A stretch of 32,753 bases of DNA from Streptomyces sp. NP-1717 (GTDB lineage: Bacteria > Actinomycetota > Actinomycetes > Streptomycetales > Streptomycetaceae). The notes below the pieces were generated by a model. That model was not told where the DNA came from and did no database searches. It saw only the letters and a program-made list of their open reading frames with translations. A program made the translations under genes and the position numbers. Location: contig NZ_JAAPBF010000065.1 in NCBI RefSeq assembly GCF_022695985.1, forward strand, positions 1 through 32,753. The letters run 5' to 3'. This document shows, piece after piece, positions 8,050 through 15,621 of this stretch. Positions within the stretch are counted from its first letter, which is position 1, and each line of letters starts with the position of its first letter.

Positions 8050-8931
8050 ATGTCCAATGGTCAGTGGTTCCCGCCCGAGTGGTCCGGCCGCATCCGCGCG
8101 CTCGCCCTGGGCGAGCTCAGCGTGGCCCCCGCACGGCGGGCCGCGACCGTGATGCTGCTGCGCGACAACGCCGACGGCCCCTCCGTACACATGCTGCGCC
8201 GACGCACCTCCATGGCCTTCGCCGGAGGTGCGTACGCGTATCCGGGCGGTGGCGTCGACCCGCGCGACGACGACCGGCACGTCCGCTGGGCCGGGCCGGG
8301 GCGCGAGGTGTGGGCGGGGCGGCTCGGCGTCGACGCCGCGTCCGCGCAGGCCATCGTCTGCGCGGCGGTGCGCGAGACGTACGAGGAGGCCGGGGTCCTG
8401 CTCGCGGGCGAGACGGCCGGGACCGTCGTCGGCGACACCACGGGGGACGACTGGGAGGCGGACCGCGCCGCTCTCGTCGACCGTGAGCTGTCCTTCGCGG
8501 AGTTCCTGGACCGGCGCGGGCTGACGCTGCGCAGCGATCTGCTGGCGGCGTGGACCCGGTGGATCACCCCCGAGTTCGAGCCGAAGCGGTACGACACCTG
8601 GTTCTTCGTGGCCGCGCTGCCGGCCGGGCAGCGTACGCGCAACGCCTCTACAGAGGCTGACCGGACGGTGTGGATCCGGCCGGCGGACGCGGCGCGCGGA
8701 TACGACGAGGGCGAGCTGCTGATGATGCCGCCCACCGTCGCGACCCTGCGTCAGCTCCAGCCGTACGGCACCGCCGCCGACGCGCTCGGCGCGGCCGCGG
8801 GGCGGGATCTCGCGCCCGTGCTGGCGAAGCCGAGGGTGGAGGGCGACGAGGTGGTTCTCGCCTGGCCCGGCCAAGAGGAGTTCACCAAGCGCGTGCCACT
8901 GCGCGTACCGATGGGGGGTGGCGACCGATGA
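8050..8931 (+). CDS. NUDIX hydrolase
   Basis: A 293-residue protein starting MSNGQWFPPEWSGRIRALAL. The Nudix box is recognisable but carries a long insertion: the GG(G)xxDP part lies at 65-71 (YPGGGVDP), while RETYEEAGVLL (108-118) supplies the REUXEEXGU half with the metal-binding glutamates. This split box is typical of the larger NUDT19-like or actinobacterial NUDIX proteins. NUDIX enzymes cleave nucleoside diphosphates linked to another group; the substrate here is unknown, with CoA derivatives one possibility from NUDT19 similarity. The 3' end overlaps the MBL-fold gene by ATGA, so the two form a coupled operon. Confidence 0.88.
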   Translation: MSNGQWFPPEWSGRIRALALGELSVAPARRAATVMLLRDNADGPSVHMLRRRTSMAFAGGAYAYPGGGVDPRDDDRHVRWAGPGREVWAGRLGVDAASAQAIVCAAVRETYEEAGVLLAGETAGTVVGDTTGDDWEADRAALVDRELSFAEFLDRRGLTLRSDLLAAWTRWITPEFEPKRYDTWFFVAALPAGQRTRNASTEADRTVWIRPADAARGYDEGELLMMPPTVATLRQLQPYGTAADALGAAAGRDLAPVLAKPRVEGDEVVLAWPGQEEFTKRVPLRVPMGGGDR

Positions 8932-9773
8932 CGGACGCCGCCGCCCTGCCGGGCCAGCCGCGCGGAGGCGTGCTCTCGGGCGCCGCGACGGCCCGCGCGG
9001 TCAACGTGCTCGCGCCCAATCCGTCCGCGATGACCCTGGACGGCACGAACACCTGGATCGTCTCCGAGCCGGACTCCGCGCTCGCCGTCGTGATCGACCC
9101 CGGTCCGCTCGACGAGGCGCATCTTCAGGAGGTCGTCGCCACCGCCGAGCGCGCGGGCAAGCGCGTCGCGCTGACCCTCCTCACCCACGGTCACCCGGAC
9201 CACGCGGAGGGCGCGGCGCGCTTCGCCGAGCTGACGCGTACGTCCGTACGGGCCCTGGATCCGGCCCTGCGCCTCGGCGACGAGGGGCTGGCGGCCGGTG
9301 ACGTCGTCACGGAGGGCGGGCTGGAGCTGCGTGTCGTGGCGACCCCCGGGCACACCTCGGACTCGCTCTGCTTCCATCTGCCGGCCGACCGCGCGGTGCT
9401 GACCGGCGACACGATCCTCGGCCGCGGTACGACGATGGTGGCCCACCCGGACGGCAGGCTCGGCGACTACGTGGACTCGCTGCGGCGGCTCCGCTCGCTG
9501 ACCGTCGACGACGGTGTCCATACGGTGCTGCCGGGGCACGGGCCCGTACTGGAGGACGCCCAGGGGGCGGTGGAGTACTACCTCGCGCACCGCGCGAGCC
9601 GTCTCGCGCAGGTGGAGACGGCGGTGGAGAACGGCTTCCGGTCACCGGCGGAGATCGTGGCGCATGTGTACGGAGGCAGCGGCGTGGACCGGTCCCTGTG
9701 GCCGGCGGCGGAACTCTCGGTGCGCGCGCAGTTGGAGTACCTGCGGGAGCACGGGCTGATCTCCGGGATGTAG
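8928..9773 (+). CDS. MBL-fold metallo-hydrolase
   Basis: A 281-residue metallo-beta-lactamase-fold protein of the LACTB2-like branch. Metal ligands are all present: THGHPDH (H87, H89, D91, H92), GHTSDS (H142), GDTILG (D161) and LPGHGP (H204). The N-terminal NPSAMTLDGTNTWIV is typical of this branch. Its C-terminal winged-helix-like region (ENGFRSPAEIVAHVYG...LEYLREHGLI) also matches LACTB2. LACTB2 proteins are nucleases, but others in the fold hydrolyse thioesters, so the substrate is open. The gene is the positional equivalent of Rv3677c and is convergent with crp; it is unlikely to confer beta-lactam resistance. Confidence 0.9.
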   Translation: MTDAAALPGQPRGGVLSGAATARAVNVLAPNPSAMTLDGTNTWIVSEPDSALAVVIDPGPLDEAHLQEVVATAERAGKRVALTLLTHGHPDHAEGAARFAELTRTSVRALDPALRLGDEGLAAGDVVTEGGLELRVVATPGHTSDSLCFHLPADRAVLTGDTILGRGTTMVAHPDGRLGDYVDSLRRLRSLTVDDGVHTVLPGHGPVLEDAQGAVEYYLAHRASRLAQVETAVENGFRSPAEIVAHVYGGSGVDRSLWPAAELSVRAQLEYLREHGLISGM

Positions 9774-9809
9774 CGACCGGTCCGTCCCCGGGTGAACGTT
9801 CAGCCCTCA

Positions 9810-9848
9810 AGCGTCGGACGGGCCGCATACACGGCCCGTCCGGACGCT
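9810..9848. terminator. Terminator between MBL gene and crp
   Basis: AGCGTC-GGACGGGCCG (9810-9825) pairs with 9832-9848 with a single bulged base, leaving a six-base loop. It separates the convergent MBL-fold and crp genes and probably works in both directions. Confidence 0.8.
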
Positions 9849-9903
9849 GGAGGACATCAGCCGGCCCGACCGCTGCTTCAGGCCCACGGCTCCGTGTGAG
9901 GCG

Positions 9904-10578
9904 TCAGCGCGAGCGCTTCGCGAGGCGTTCGACGTCCAGGAGGATCACCGCGCGGGCCTCCAGGCGCAGCCAGCCGCGCTGGGCGAAGTCGGCGAGCGCC
10001 TTGTTGACCGTCTCGCGGGACGCGCCGACCAGCTGGGCCAGCTCCTCCTGCGTCAGGTCGTGGACGACGTGAATGCCCTCCTCCGACTGCACGCCGAAGC
10101 GGCGCGACAGGTCGAGGAGCGCACGGGCGACACGGCCCGGCACGTCGGAGAAGACCAGGTCGGACATCTGGTCGTTCGTCTTGCGCAGACGCCGGGCGAC
10201 GGCGCGCAGCAGGGCGGTGGCCACCTCGGGGCGGGCGTTCAGCCAGGGCTGGAGGTCGCCGTGGCCGAGACCGAGGAGCTTGACCTCGGTGAGCGCGCTC
10301 GCGGTGGCGGTGCGCGGGCCAGGGTCGAAGAGTGACAGCTCACCGATCAGTTCGCCGGGGCCGAGGACGGCCAGCATGTTCTCCCGGCCGTCGGGGGAGG
10401 TGCGGTGCAGTTTGACCTTGCCCTCGGTGACCACGTAGAGGCGGTCGCCGGGGTCGCCTTCGTGGAACAGCGCGTCGCCACGGGCGAGCGTCGTCTCACT
10501 CATCGAGGCGCGGAGCTCCGCGGCCTGCTCGTCGTCGAGCGCCGCGAAGAGCGGGGCGCGTCGTAGAACGTCGTCCAC
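9904..10578 (-). CDS. crp: CRP/FNR-family transcription regulator Crp
   Basis: A 224-residue cAMP-receptor-like regulator. The cyclic-nucleotide pocket motif GELIGELSLFDPGPRTATAS (75-94) retains the Glu, Arg and Thr (E80, R89, T90) expected to bind cAMP. A helix-turn-helix lies at about 175-204 (LTQEELAQLVGASRETVNKA). The GTG start at 10578 is chosen because AAGGAGAG lies just upstream on the minus strand; an in-frame GTG/ATG further up would bypass this site. The length matches S. coelicolor Crp (SCO3571, recalled), which controls spore germination, development and antibiotic production. It is also the positional counterpart of M. tuberculosis Rv3676. It is divergent from nth, and a CRP-like site lies in the shared promoter region. 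Confidence 0.95.
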   Translation of the reverse strand: MDDVLRRAPLFAALDDEQAAELRASMSETTLARGDALFHEGDPGDRLYVVTEGKVKLHRTSPDGRENMLAVLGPGELIGELSLFDPGPRTATASALTEVKLLGLGHGDLQPWLNARPEVATALLRAVARRLRKTNDQMSDLVFSDVPGRVARALLDLSRRFGVQSEEGIHVVHDLTQEELAQLVGASRETVNKALADFAQRGWLRLEARAVILLDVERLAKRSR

Positions 10579-10704
10579 GAATTCTCTCCTTGTCGACCTG
10601 CTCAGGGGACCTTCGGTCACCATGATGCCGGACGTGCTGCGTGTTCACGGGTGGCTCGGGCCGGCGGCGACTCTGTCTCCGTACCGGGCACCCATTGTCG
10701 AAAA

Positions 10705-10720
10705 CGTGCGATCAGTCACA
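10705..10720. promoter_or_regulatory. Candidate CRP-binding site
   Basis: The 16-mer CGTGC-GATCAG-TCACA fits the CRP pattern TGTGA-N6-TCACA, with a perfect right half and GTG in the left half. It lies between crp (126 bp from its start) and nth (about 100 bp from its start). Autoregulation of crp or control of nth is inference. Confidence 0.4.
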
Positions 10721-10810
10721 AGTTTGACGCACCGCGGCCCCGGAGCGTGCCCCGGGGCCCGATTCGGGTGGTGATCGGCCGGGGCCGGGGCGGATGTCAG
10801 TGCCGGGCTC

Positions 10811-10816
10811 TACGCT
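10811..10816 (+). promoter_or_regulatory. Candidate -10 box for leaderless nth
   Basis: TACGCT is followed by six bases and the GTG at 10823, with no Shine-Dalgarno. It supports that GTG as the start and a leaderless transcript. Confidence 0.5.
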
Positions 10817-10822
10817 GGCCGG

Positions 10823-11854
10823 GTGTCCAACTCGCCGGTGAGAGGGCAGCCCAAGGGAGCTGGAAGAGTGTCACCGAAGCAGAATTCCGCTGTGGGCGAA
10901 CAGCCTTCCGCGAAGTCGAACAAAGCCGCAAAAGGCGCAAGCGCGAAGCCCGCGAGTCGTAAGCCGGCCGATGCCGAGCCGAACGGGTCCGCGACGTCCG
11001 CGACCACGCCTGCGACCACGCCCGCGAGCGCCAAGTCCGCCGGGTCCGCCGCCGCCAGGCGGCCCAAGAGCGCCAAGCCGGAGTCCCGCCTGGCGATGGT
11101 CCGTCGCGCCCGCCGGATAAACCGCGAGCTCGCCGACGTCTATCCGTACGCCCATCCGGAGCTGGACTTCCGCGACCCCTTCGAACTGCTCGTCGCCACG
11201 GTCCTGTCCGCCCAGACGACGGACCTGCGCGTCAACCAGACGACGCCCGCGCTCTTCGCGAAGTACCCGACGCCGGAGGACATGGCGGCCGCCGTGCCCG
11301 AGGAACTGGAGGAGGTGATCCGCCCCACGGGATTCTTCCGCGCCAAGGCGAGGTCCCTCATAGGGCTGTCGACGGCGCTCCGTGACCGTTACGACGGCGA
11401 GGTGCCCGGCACGCTGAAGGACCTCGTGACGCTGCCCGGCGTCGGCCGCAAGACAGCCAATGTCGTGCTGGGCAACGCGTTCGGCGTCCCCGGCCTCACC
11501 GTCGACACCCACTTCGGCCGGCTCGTGCGCCGCTGGAAGTGGACCGACCAGGAGGATCCGGAGAAGGTCGAGGCGGAGATCGCCGCGATCTTCCCCAAGA
11601 GCGAGTGGACGATGCTCTCGCACCGGATCATCTTCCACGGGCGCCGGGTCTGTCACTCCCGTAAACCGGCGTGCGGCGCCTGCCCCATCGCGCACCTCTG
11701 CCCCTCCTACGGAGAGGGCGAGACCGACCCGGAGAAGGCCAGGAAGCTGCTCAAGTACGAGATGGGCGGCTACCCGGGGCAGCGGCTCTCCCCGCCGCCG
11801 GACTACCCGGGCAAGCCGGCACCGCCCCTCGGCACACCCGCCGGGGCGGAATGA
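10823..11854 (+). CDS. nth: Endonuclease III, DNA glycosylase/AP lyase
   Basis: A 343-residue base-excision repair enzyme that removes oxidised pyrimidines and cuts the abasic site. The helix-hairpin-helix LPGVGRKTANVV contains the catalytic Lys (K210), and VDTHFGRL the catalytic Asp (D228). A [4Fe-4S] cluster is held by C277, C284, C287 and C293 (spacing 6-2-5). The first ~85 residues are a low-complexity Ala/Lys/Ser/Pro extension absent from E. coli Nth (about 211 residues). A GTG at 10868 after a weak GGGAG/GGAAGAG-like stretch would shorten this extension; I prefer 10823 because of the leaderless-type -10 box. The order crp-nth-nudix-marP is shared with M. tuberculosis. Confidence 0.93.
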   Translation: MSNSPVRGQPKGAGRVSPKQNSAVGEQPSAKSNKAAKGASAKPASRKPADAEPNGSATSATTPATTPASAKSAGSAAARRPKSAKPESRLAMVRRARRINRELADVYPYAHPELDFRDPFELLVATVLSAQTTDLRVNQTTPALFAKYPTPEDMAAAVPEELEEVIRPTGFFRAKARSLIGLSTALRDRYDGEVPGTLKDLVTLPGVGRKTANVVLGNAFGVPGLTVDTHFGRLVRRWKWTDQEDPEKVEAEIAAIFPKSEWTMLSHRIIFHGRRVCHSRKPACGACPIAHLCPSYGEGETDPEKARKLLKYEMGGYPGQRLSPPPDYPGKPAPPLGTPAGAE

Positions 11855-12125
11855 GCGCCCACGCGGTGAGCACGCGGCGGGCCGGAGCCGTATCACCGGA
11901 CAGAACGGCGGGCCACCGAAGCGGGAGATCGGGAGAGGAAGGGCTGCGGCGCATGCGGCTGGAACGATCCGGGGGACGGTCGGCGTTGTACGTCGGGGGT
12001 CGCCGATGACACGAGCTGACACACATGACGCACGCACCGCACGCACCACTGGAGCCTCACGCGCAGCAGAAGACTCACGCGCGGAACGAGTCCACGACCA
12101 GACCACTCGATTCCACGACAGAGCC
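11855..12125 (+). other. Gap between nth and NUDIX gene
   Basis: This 271-bp stretch has no convincing gene. A frame of 52 codons (11851-12009) overlaps the nth stop by ATGA and ends with ATGA at 12006, but its third positions are less GC-rich than real genes nearby and it matches no family I know. The part from 12006 to 12125 is also open in the NUDIX frame but is about 50% GC at third positions, so it is probably leader. In M. tuberculosis a TlpA/thioredoxin-like gene occupies this position (recalled); nothing like it is visible here. Confidence 0.4.
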
Positions 12126-12797
12126 GTGACCGACGTCCCCGTCACCACCGAGGGCCTGCCCGACTGGCTGGACCCGGTGGTGCGCGCCACACGGACCGTC
12201 GCGCCGGAGCAGCTGAGCCGCTTCCTGCCGCCCGCGAACGGCCTCGGGCGCCAGTCCGCCGTCCTCATCCTCTTCGGTGAGGGCGAGCGCGGCCCGGAGC
12301 TGCTGCTGATGGAGCGGGCCAGCACGCTGCGCGCGCACGCCGGACAGGCATCCTTCCCCGGCGGCGCCCTCGACCCCGAGGACGGCGATCCGGCGACCAC
12401 CGGACCGCTGCGCGCCGCGCTTCGGGAGGCCGAGGAGGAGACCGGGCTCGACCCCACCGGCGTCCAGCTCTTCGGTGTGCTGCCCAAGCTGTACATCCCG
12501 GTGAGCGAGTTCGTCGTGACCCCGGTGCTCGGCTGGTGGCACACCCCCACCCCGGTCGGCGCGGTCGATCTCGCGGAGACCGCGCGGGTCTTCGCCGTGC
12601 CCGTGGCGGATCTCACGGACCCGGCCAACCGCGTGACGGCCACCCACCCCAGTGGTGTCCACAGCCCCGCGTTCACGGTCGCATCGGCGCTCGTCTGGGG
12701 CTTCACCGCAGGGGTGATCGACCGCATTCTGCACTTCTCGGGCTGGGAGCGCCCGTGGGACCGCTCGAAGGAGGTCCCGCTCGACCGGCGCTCATGA
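12126..12797 (+). CDS. NUDIX hydrolase, CoA pyrophosphatase type
   Basis: A protein of 223 residues from the GTG at 12126 (MTDVPVTTEGLPDWLDPVV). The UPF0035/NuCoA signature is clear: LLLMERASTLRAHAGQASFPGG precedes the Nudix box, in which GGALDPEDGD and REAEEETGLDP supply the metal-binding Glu residues. Enzymes of this type split coenzyme A into 4'-phosphopantetheine and 3',5'-ADP. An in-frame ATG at 12006 would add 40 residues, but that extension has non-coding-like codon use. The gene lies between nth and marP, as does Rv3672c in M. tuberculosis (recalled). Substrate is inferred from the motif and not proved. Confidence 0.88.
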   Translation: MTDVPVTTEGLPDWLDPVVRATRTVAPEQLSRFLPPANGLGRQSAVLILFGEGERGPELLLMERASTLRAHAGQASFPGGALDPEDGDPATTGPLRAALREAEEETGLDPTGVQLFGVLPKLYIPVSEFVVTPVLGWWHTPTPVGAVDLAETARVFAVPVADLTDPANRVTATHPSGVHSPAFTVASALVWGFTAGVIDRILHFSGWERPWDRSKEVPLDRRS

Positions 12798-12898
12798 CAG
12801 GCTTGCCCAACGGCTGTCGCGGCCCGGTGATACGGCGCCCGACAGCGATTCCGCCGCAGGTCCGGACCCCCACCCGACGGGGCGACGGGAGACGCATC

Positions 12899-12916
12899 AG
12901 CGAGGCTAGCGAGGCT
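12899..12916 (+). repeat. Tandem 9-bp repeat before marP
   Basis: AGCGAGGCT occurs twice head-to-tail immediately upstream of the marP start. The second copy supplies the GAGG that could act as ribosome-binding site for the GTG at 12924. Confidence 0.6.
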
Positions 12917-12923
12917 ATTGACG

Positions 12924-14123
12924 GTGAACGTGCTGGACATCCTGCTGCTGCTCGCCGCCGTGTGGTTCGCGATCGTGGGCTACCGCCAGGGCTTCGTCGT
13001 GGGCATCCTGTCCGTGATCGGCTTCCTCGGCGGCGGTCTCGTCGCGGTCTATCTGCTCCCGGTGCTCTGGGACCAGATCACCGAGGAAGCCGAGGTCACG
13101 ACGACGGCCACGGTCGTCGCCGTCGTCGTCGTGATCGTCTGCGCCTCCGTGGGCCAGGCCTTCACCACCCACCTCGGCAACAAGCTCCGCCGCTACATCA
13201 CCTGGTCCCCGGCGCGCGCCGTGGACGCGACGGGCGGCGCGCTCGTCAACGTCGTCGCCATGCTGCTGGTCGCCTGGCTGATCGGCTCCGCCCTCGCCGG
13301 GACCTCCCTGCCGACGCTCGGCAAGGAGGTCCGCAACTCGAAGGTCCTGCTGGGCGTCTCGCGCGTGATGCCGGGTCAGGCGGCGACCTGGTTCACGGGC
13401 TTCTCCTCCGTCCTCGCGCAGAACGGCTTCCCCCAGGTCTTCAGCCCGTTCGCCAACGAGCCGATCACCGCCGTCGCCCCGCCGGACCCGGCGCTCGTCG
13501 GCAGCCCCGTCGCGGCCCGCGCGCAGCGCTCCATCGTCAAGGTGGTCGGTACGGCACAGAGCTGCAGCAAGGTCCTCGAAGGCACCGGCTTCGTCTTCGC
13601 CGAGCGCCGCGTCATGACCAACGCGCATGTGGTGGGCGGCGTGGACGAGCCCACGGTCCAGATAGGCGGCGAGGGCCGGCTCTACGACGCCAAGGTCGTC
13701 CTCTACGACTGGGAACGGGACATCGCCGTCCTCGACGTGCCCGACCTGCGCGCGCCCGTGCTCCAGTTCTCCGACAAGGACGCCGTCACCGGCGACGGCG
13801 CGATCGTCGCGGGCTTCCCGGAGAACGGCGCGTACGACGTGCGCTCGGCCCGTGTCCGGGGCCGTATCAACGCCAACGGCCCGGACATCTACCGGCGCGG
13901 AGAGGTCCGGCGCGACGTCTACTCGCTCTTCGCGACCGTCCGGCAGGGCAACTCCGGCGGCCCGCTGCTCACCACCGACGGCAAGGTGTACGGAGTGATC
14001 TTCGCCCGGTCGCTCGACGACCCCAACACCGGATACGCCCTGACGGCGGACGAGATCCGCGAGGACATCGAGCTGGGCCGCTCGGCCAACCAGCAGGTCG
14101 ACAGCCAGGGATGCGCGCTGTAG
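12924..14123 (+). CDS. marP: MarP-type membrane serine protease
   Basis: A 399-residue protein with an N-terminal CvpA-like domain of about four membrane segments (roughly 3-20, 26-47, 62-80, 102-126) and an extracytoplasmic chymotrypsin-like protease domain. The triad is H235 (TNAHVVGG), D266 (WERDIAVL) and S344 (RQGNSGGPL). Cysteines C214 and C397 match the redox-sensitive disulfide that activates M. tuberculosis MarP (triad H235, D264, S343 as I recall), a protease needed for acid and oxidative stress resistance. The GTG at 12924 is chosen because GAGG precedes it at normal spacing and the numbering then agrees with MarP; a TTG at 12918 is an alternative. A hairpin terminator follows. Confidence 0.92.
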   Translation: MNVLDILLLLAAVWFAIVGYRQGFVVGILSVIGFLGGGLVAVYLLPVLWDQITEEAEVTTTATVVAVVVVIVCASVGQAFTTHLGNKLRRYITWSPARAVDATGGALVNVVAMLLVAWLIGSALAGTSLPTLGKEVRNSKVLLGVSRVMPGQAATWFTGFSSVLAQNGFPQVFSPFANEPITAVAPPDPALVGSPVAARAQRSIVKVVGTAQSCSKVLEGTGFVFAERRVMTNAHVVGGVDEPTVQIGGEGRLYDAKVVLYDWERDIAVLDVPDLRAPVLQFSDKDAVTGDGAIVAGFPENGAYDVRSARVRGRINANGPDIYRRGEVRRDVYSLFATVRQGNSGGPLLTTDGKVYGVIFARSLDDPNTGYALTADEIREDIELGRSANQQVDSQGCAL

Positions 14124-14188
14124 AGACCCGGGACACCGCACGGTGCGCCGGGGCGGGCAGCCCGTACGACGACACGCCTGTACGAGGA

Positions 14189-14220
14189 CGGGCCGGGCCA
14201 GGAGATCCTGGTCCGGCCCG
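14189..14220. terminator. Terminator after marP
   Basis: CGGGCCGGGCCAG (14189-14201) pairs with CTGGTCCGGCCCG (14208-14220) with one G-U pair and a 6-base loop, 66 bp after the marP stop codon. Confidence 0.8.
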
Positions 14221-14655
14221 GCTCTGTCCTCCGTTGTCCAGTGCGCCAGTACTTCCGCGATGTTCCGGTCGTCGTTCCGGTTCTTGTTCCGGTGCTCCTT
14301 CTCGCTTCCCCTGATCCCGGTTACGCCGTGCCTAGCCGCGGGGATGCCGCAGCCGTGCCGAGACCCAACGGGCCCTTCGGCGGAGAATCAGTGGAATACC
14401 GAGTCGGAGATCGTGGCCCTGATCTTCCGGACCGCCCCTCTCGTGGGTGATCGGCACAGTGGCCGAGCGGCGGTTGCGTGCTGCGTCACCGTAGTCGTGC
14501 GTCCAGCCCATACCACGACGTGTGCCCGGGCCCCATGGTCGGTAATCGCGCACACGTCGGCCAATTGGCCTATGCGCCAGGCAATTGGCAGTTCGTCGTA
14601 CAAGTGTTCCCGAGGGGGCGCGTGAGCCGTGGCGGCCCCGCCCGCGCGGCGCTGA
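14221..14655. other. Convergent gap with 12-bp tandem repeat
   Basis: This stretch lies between the marP terminator and the epoxide-hydrolase-like gene. It includes three head-to-tail 12-bp units beginning GTTCCGGT (14262-14297) and a GGCCAATTGGCC palindrome (14559-14570), with a second CAATTGGC copy at 14582-14589. Third-position GC in all open frames is about 60-65%, well below the neighbouring genes. A GTG frame at 14241-14450 would encode a hydrophobic, signal-like start, but it has no ribosome-binding site. I see no supported gene; the lower GC suggests decayed sequence or a non-coding element. Confidence 0.4.
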
Positions 14656-15621
14656 TCAGCGGTCGGGCTCGGGGTCCCGCAGCCAGTTGATGAGCTCCGT
14701 GGAGAACGCCACCGGGTCCTCCTCATGCGGAAAATGGCCAAGACCGTCGAACAGCCGCCAGCGGTAAGGGGCTTCGACGTACTCGGCGGACCCGGCCGTA
14801 CTGCGCGTCCGCATCGCCGGATCCAGCGAGCCGTGCAGCTGGAGGGTCGGCACACGCACGGGGCGCTTCATCCGCCGGTTGAACTGGATCCCGTCCGGCC
14901 GCGCCATCGACCGCACCATCCACCGGTACGGCTCGATCGAGCAGTGCGCCGTGGAGGGGATGGTCATCGCCCGCCGGTAGATGTCGACCGTCTTGTCGTC
15001 GGGCGGCTGCGGCCCCGACCAGCCGCGGATCAGATCCCCCACCAGCGCCCCGTCGTCCGCGACGAGCTGACGCTCAGGCAGCCACGGCCGCTGGAAGCCC
15101 CAGATGTACGAGCCGGCCCTGCTCTGCGAGAAGTCCGACAGCATCGCCGACCGCCAGCGGCGCGGATGCGGCATCGACGACACCGCGAGCCGGCGCACCA
15201 GCTTCGGCCGCATCACGGCGGCCGTCCAGGCGAGGTACCCGCCGAGGTCGTGCCCGACGAGCGCGGCGTCCGGCTCGCCGAGCGAGCGCACCACACCGGT
15301 GATGTCGAGGGCCAGATTGGCGGGGTCGTAACCGCGGGGCGTACGGTCGCTGCCGCCCACGCCCCGCAGGTCCATCGCGACGGCCCGGTACCCGGCCTCG
15401 GCGAGCGCGGGCAGCTGATGCCGCCAGGTCCACCAGAACTGCGGGAAGCCGTGGAGCAGCAGCACCAGCGGCCCGTCGCCCATCTCGGCGATATGGAAGC
15501 GGGCCCCGTTGGCGGCCACGTCCCGGTGCGTCCAGGGGCCGTCGAGGCGCACATCGGTCGCGACCGTCGCGCCGGGGGTGGTGCCGTTGGGGGTGCCAGA
15601 GCCGTTTTCGGGGGCGGTCAT
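14656..15621 (-). CDS. Alpha/beta hydrolase, epoxide hydrolase-like
   Basis: A 321-residue alpha/beta-hydrolase. Features of the epoxide hydrolase/haloalkane dehalogenase branch are the oxyanion-hole motif HGFPQFWWTWR, the nucleophile elbow VGHDLGG (an Asp nucleophile rather than Ser), and the C-terminal catalytic His in LGHFPHEEDP. The N-terminal 30 residues are a flexible Gly/Thr-rich extension. It is the positional equivalent of M. tuberculosis EphE (Rv3670, recalled). Hydrolysis of an epoxide to a diol is likely, but the substrate is unknown. Its start overlaps the stop of the holin-family gene by ATGA, so the two are translationally coupled. Confidence 0.9.
   Translation of the reverse strand: MTAPENGSGTPNGTTPGATVATDVRLDGPWTHRDVAANGARFHIAEMGDGPLVLLLHGFPQFWWTWRHQLPALAEAGYRAVAMDLRGVGGSDRTPRGYDPANLALDITGVVRSLGEPDAALVGHDLGGYLAWTAAVMRPKLVRRLAVSSMPHPRRWRSAMLSDFSQSRAGSYIWGFQRPWLPERQLVADDGALVGDLIRGWSGPQPPDDKTVDIYRRAMTIPSTAHCSIEPYRWMVRSMARPDGIQFNRRMKRPVRVPTLQLHGSLDPAMRTRSTAGSAEYVEAPYRWRLFDGLGHFPHEEDPVAFSTELINWLRDPEPDR

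Noticed and set aside
8928..9773. Beta-lactamase
   Set aside because: The sequence fits the LACTB2-like branch of the fold, not resistance enzymes, and the locus is housekeeping.
11851..12009. 52-codon frame bounded by ATGA overlaps
   Set aside because: Third-position GC of about 74% is below that of neighbours and it matches no family. The double overlap may be chance.
14241..14450. 69-codon frame with hydrophobic, signal-like start encoded partly by the 12-bp repeats
   Set aside because: No ribosome-binding site, low third-position GC and no recognisable family. The hydrophobicity comes mainly from the repeats.
14455..14480. tRNA-like stretch GTGGCCGAGCGG
   Set aside because: It resembles a tRNA D-arm, but no anticodon stem, T-loop or acceptor stem can be found around it.
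14388..14625. Minus-strand open frame ending ...RKIRATISDSVFH after the epoxide-hydrolase gene
   Set aside because: Third-position GC of about 65% is too low for this genome, there is no clear start, and I do not recognise any motif.
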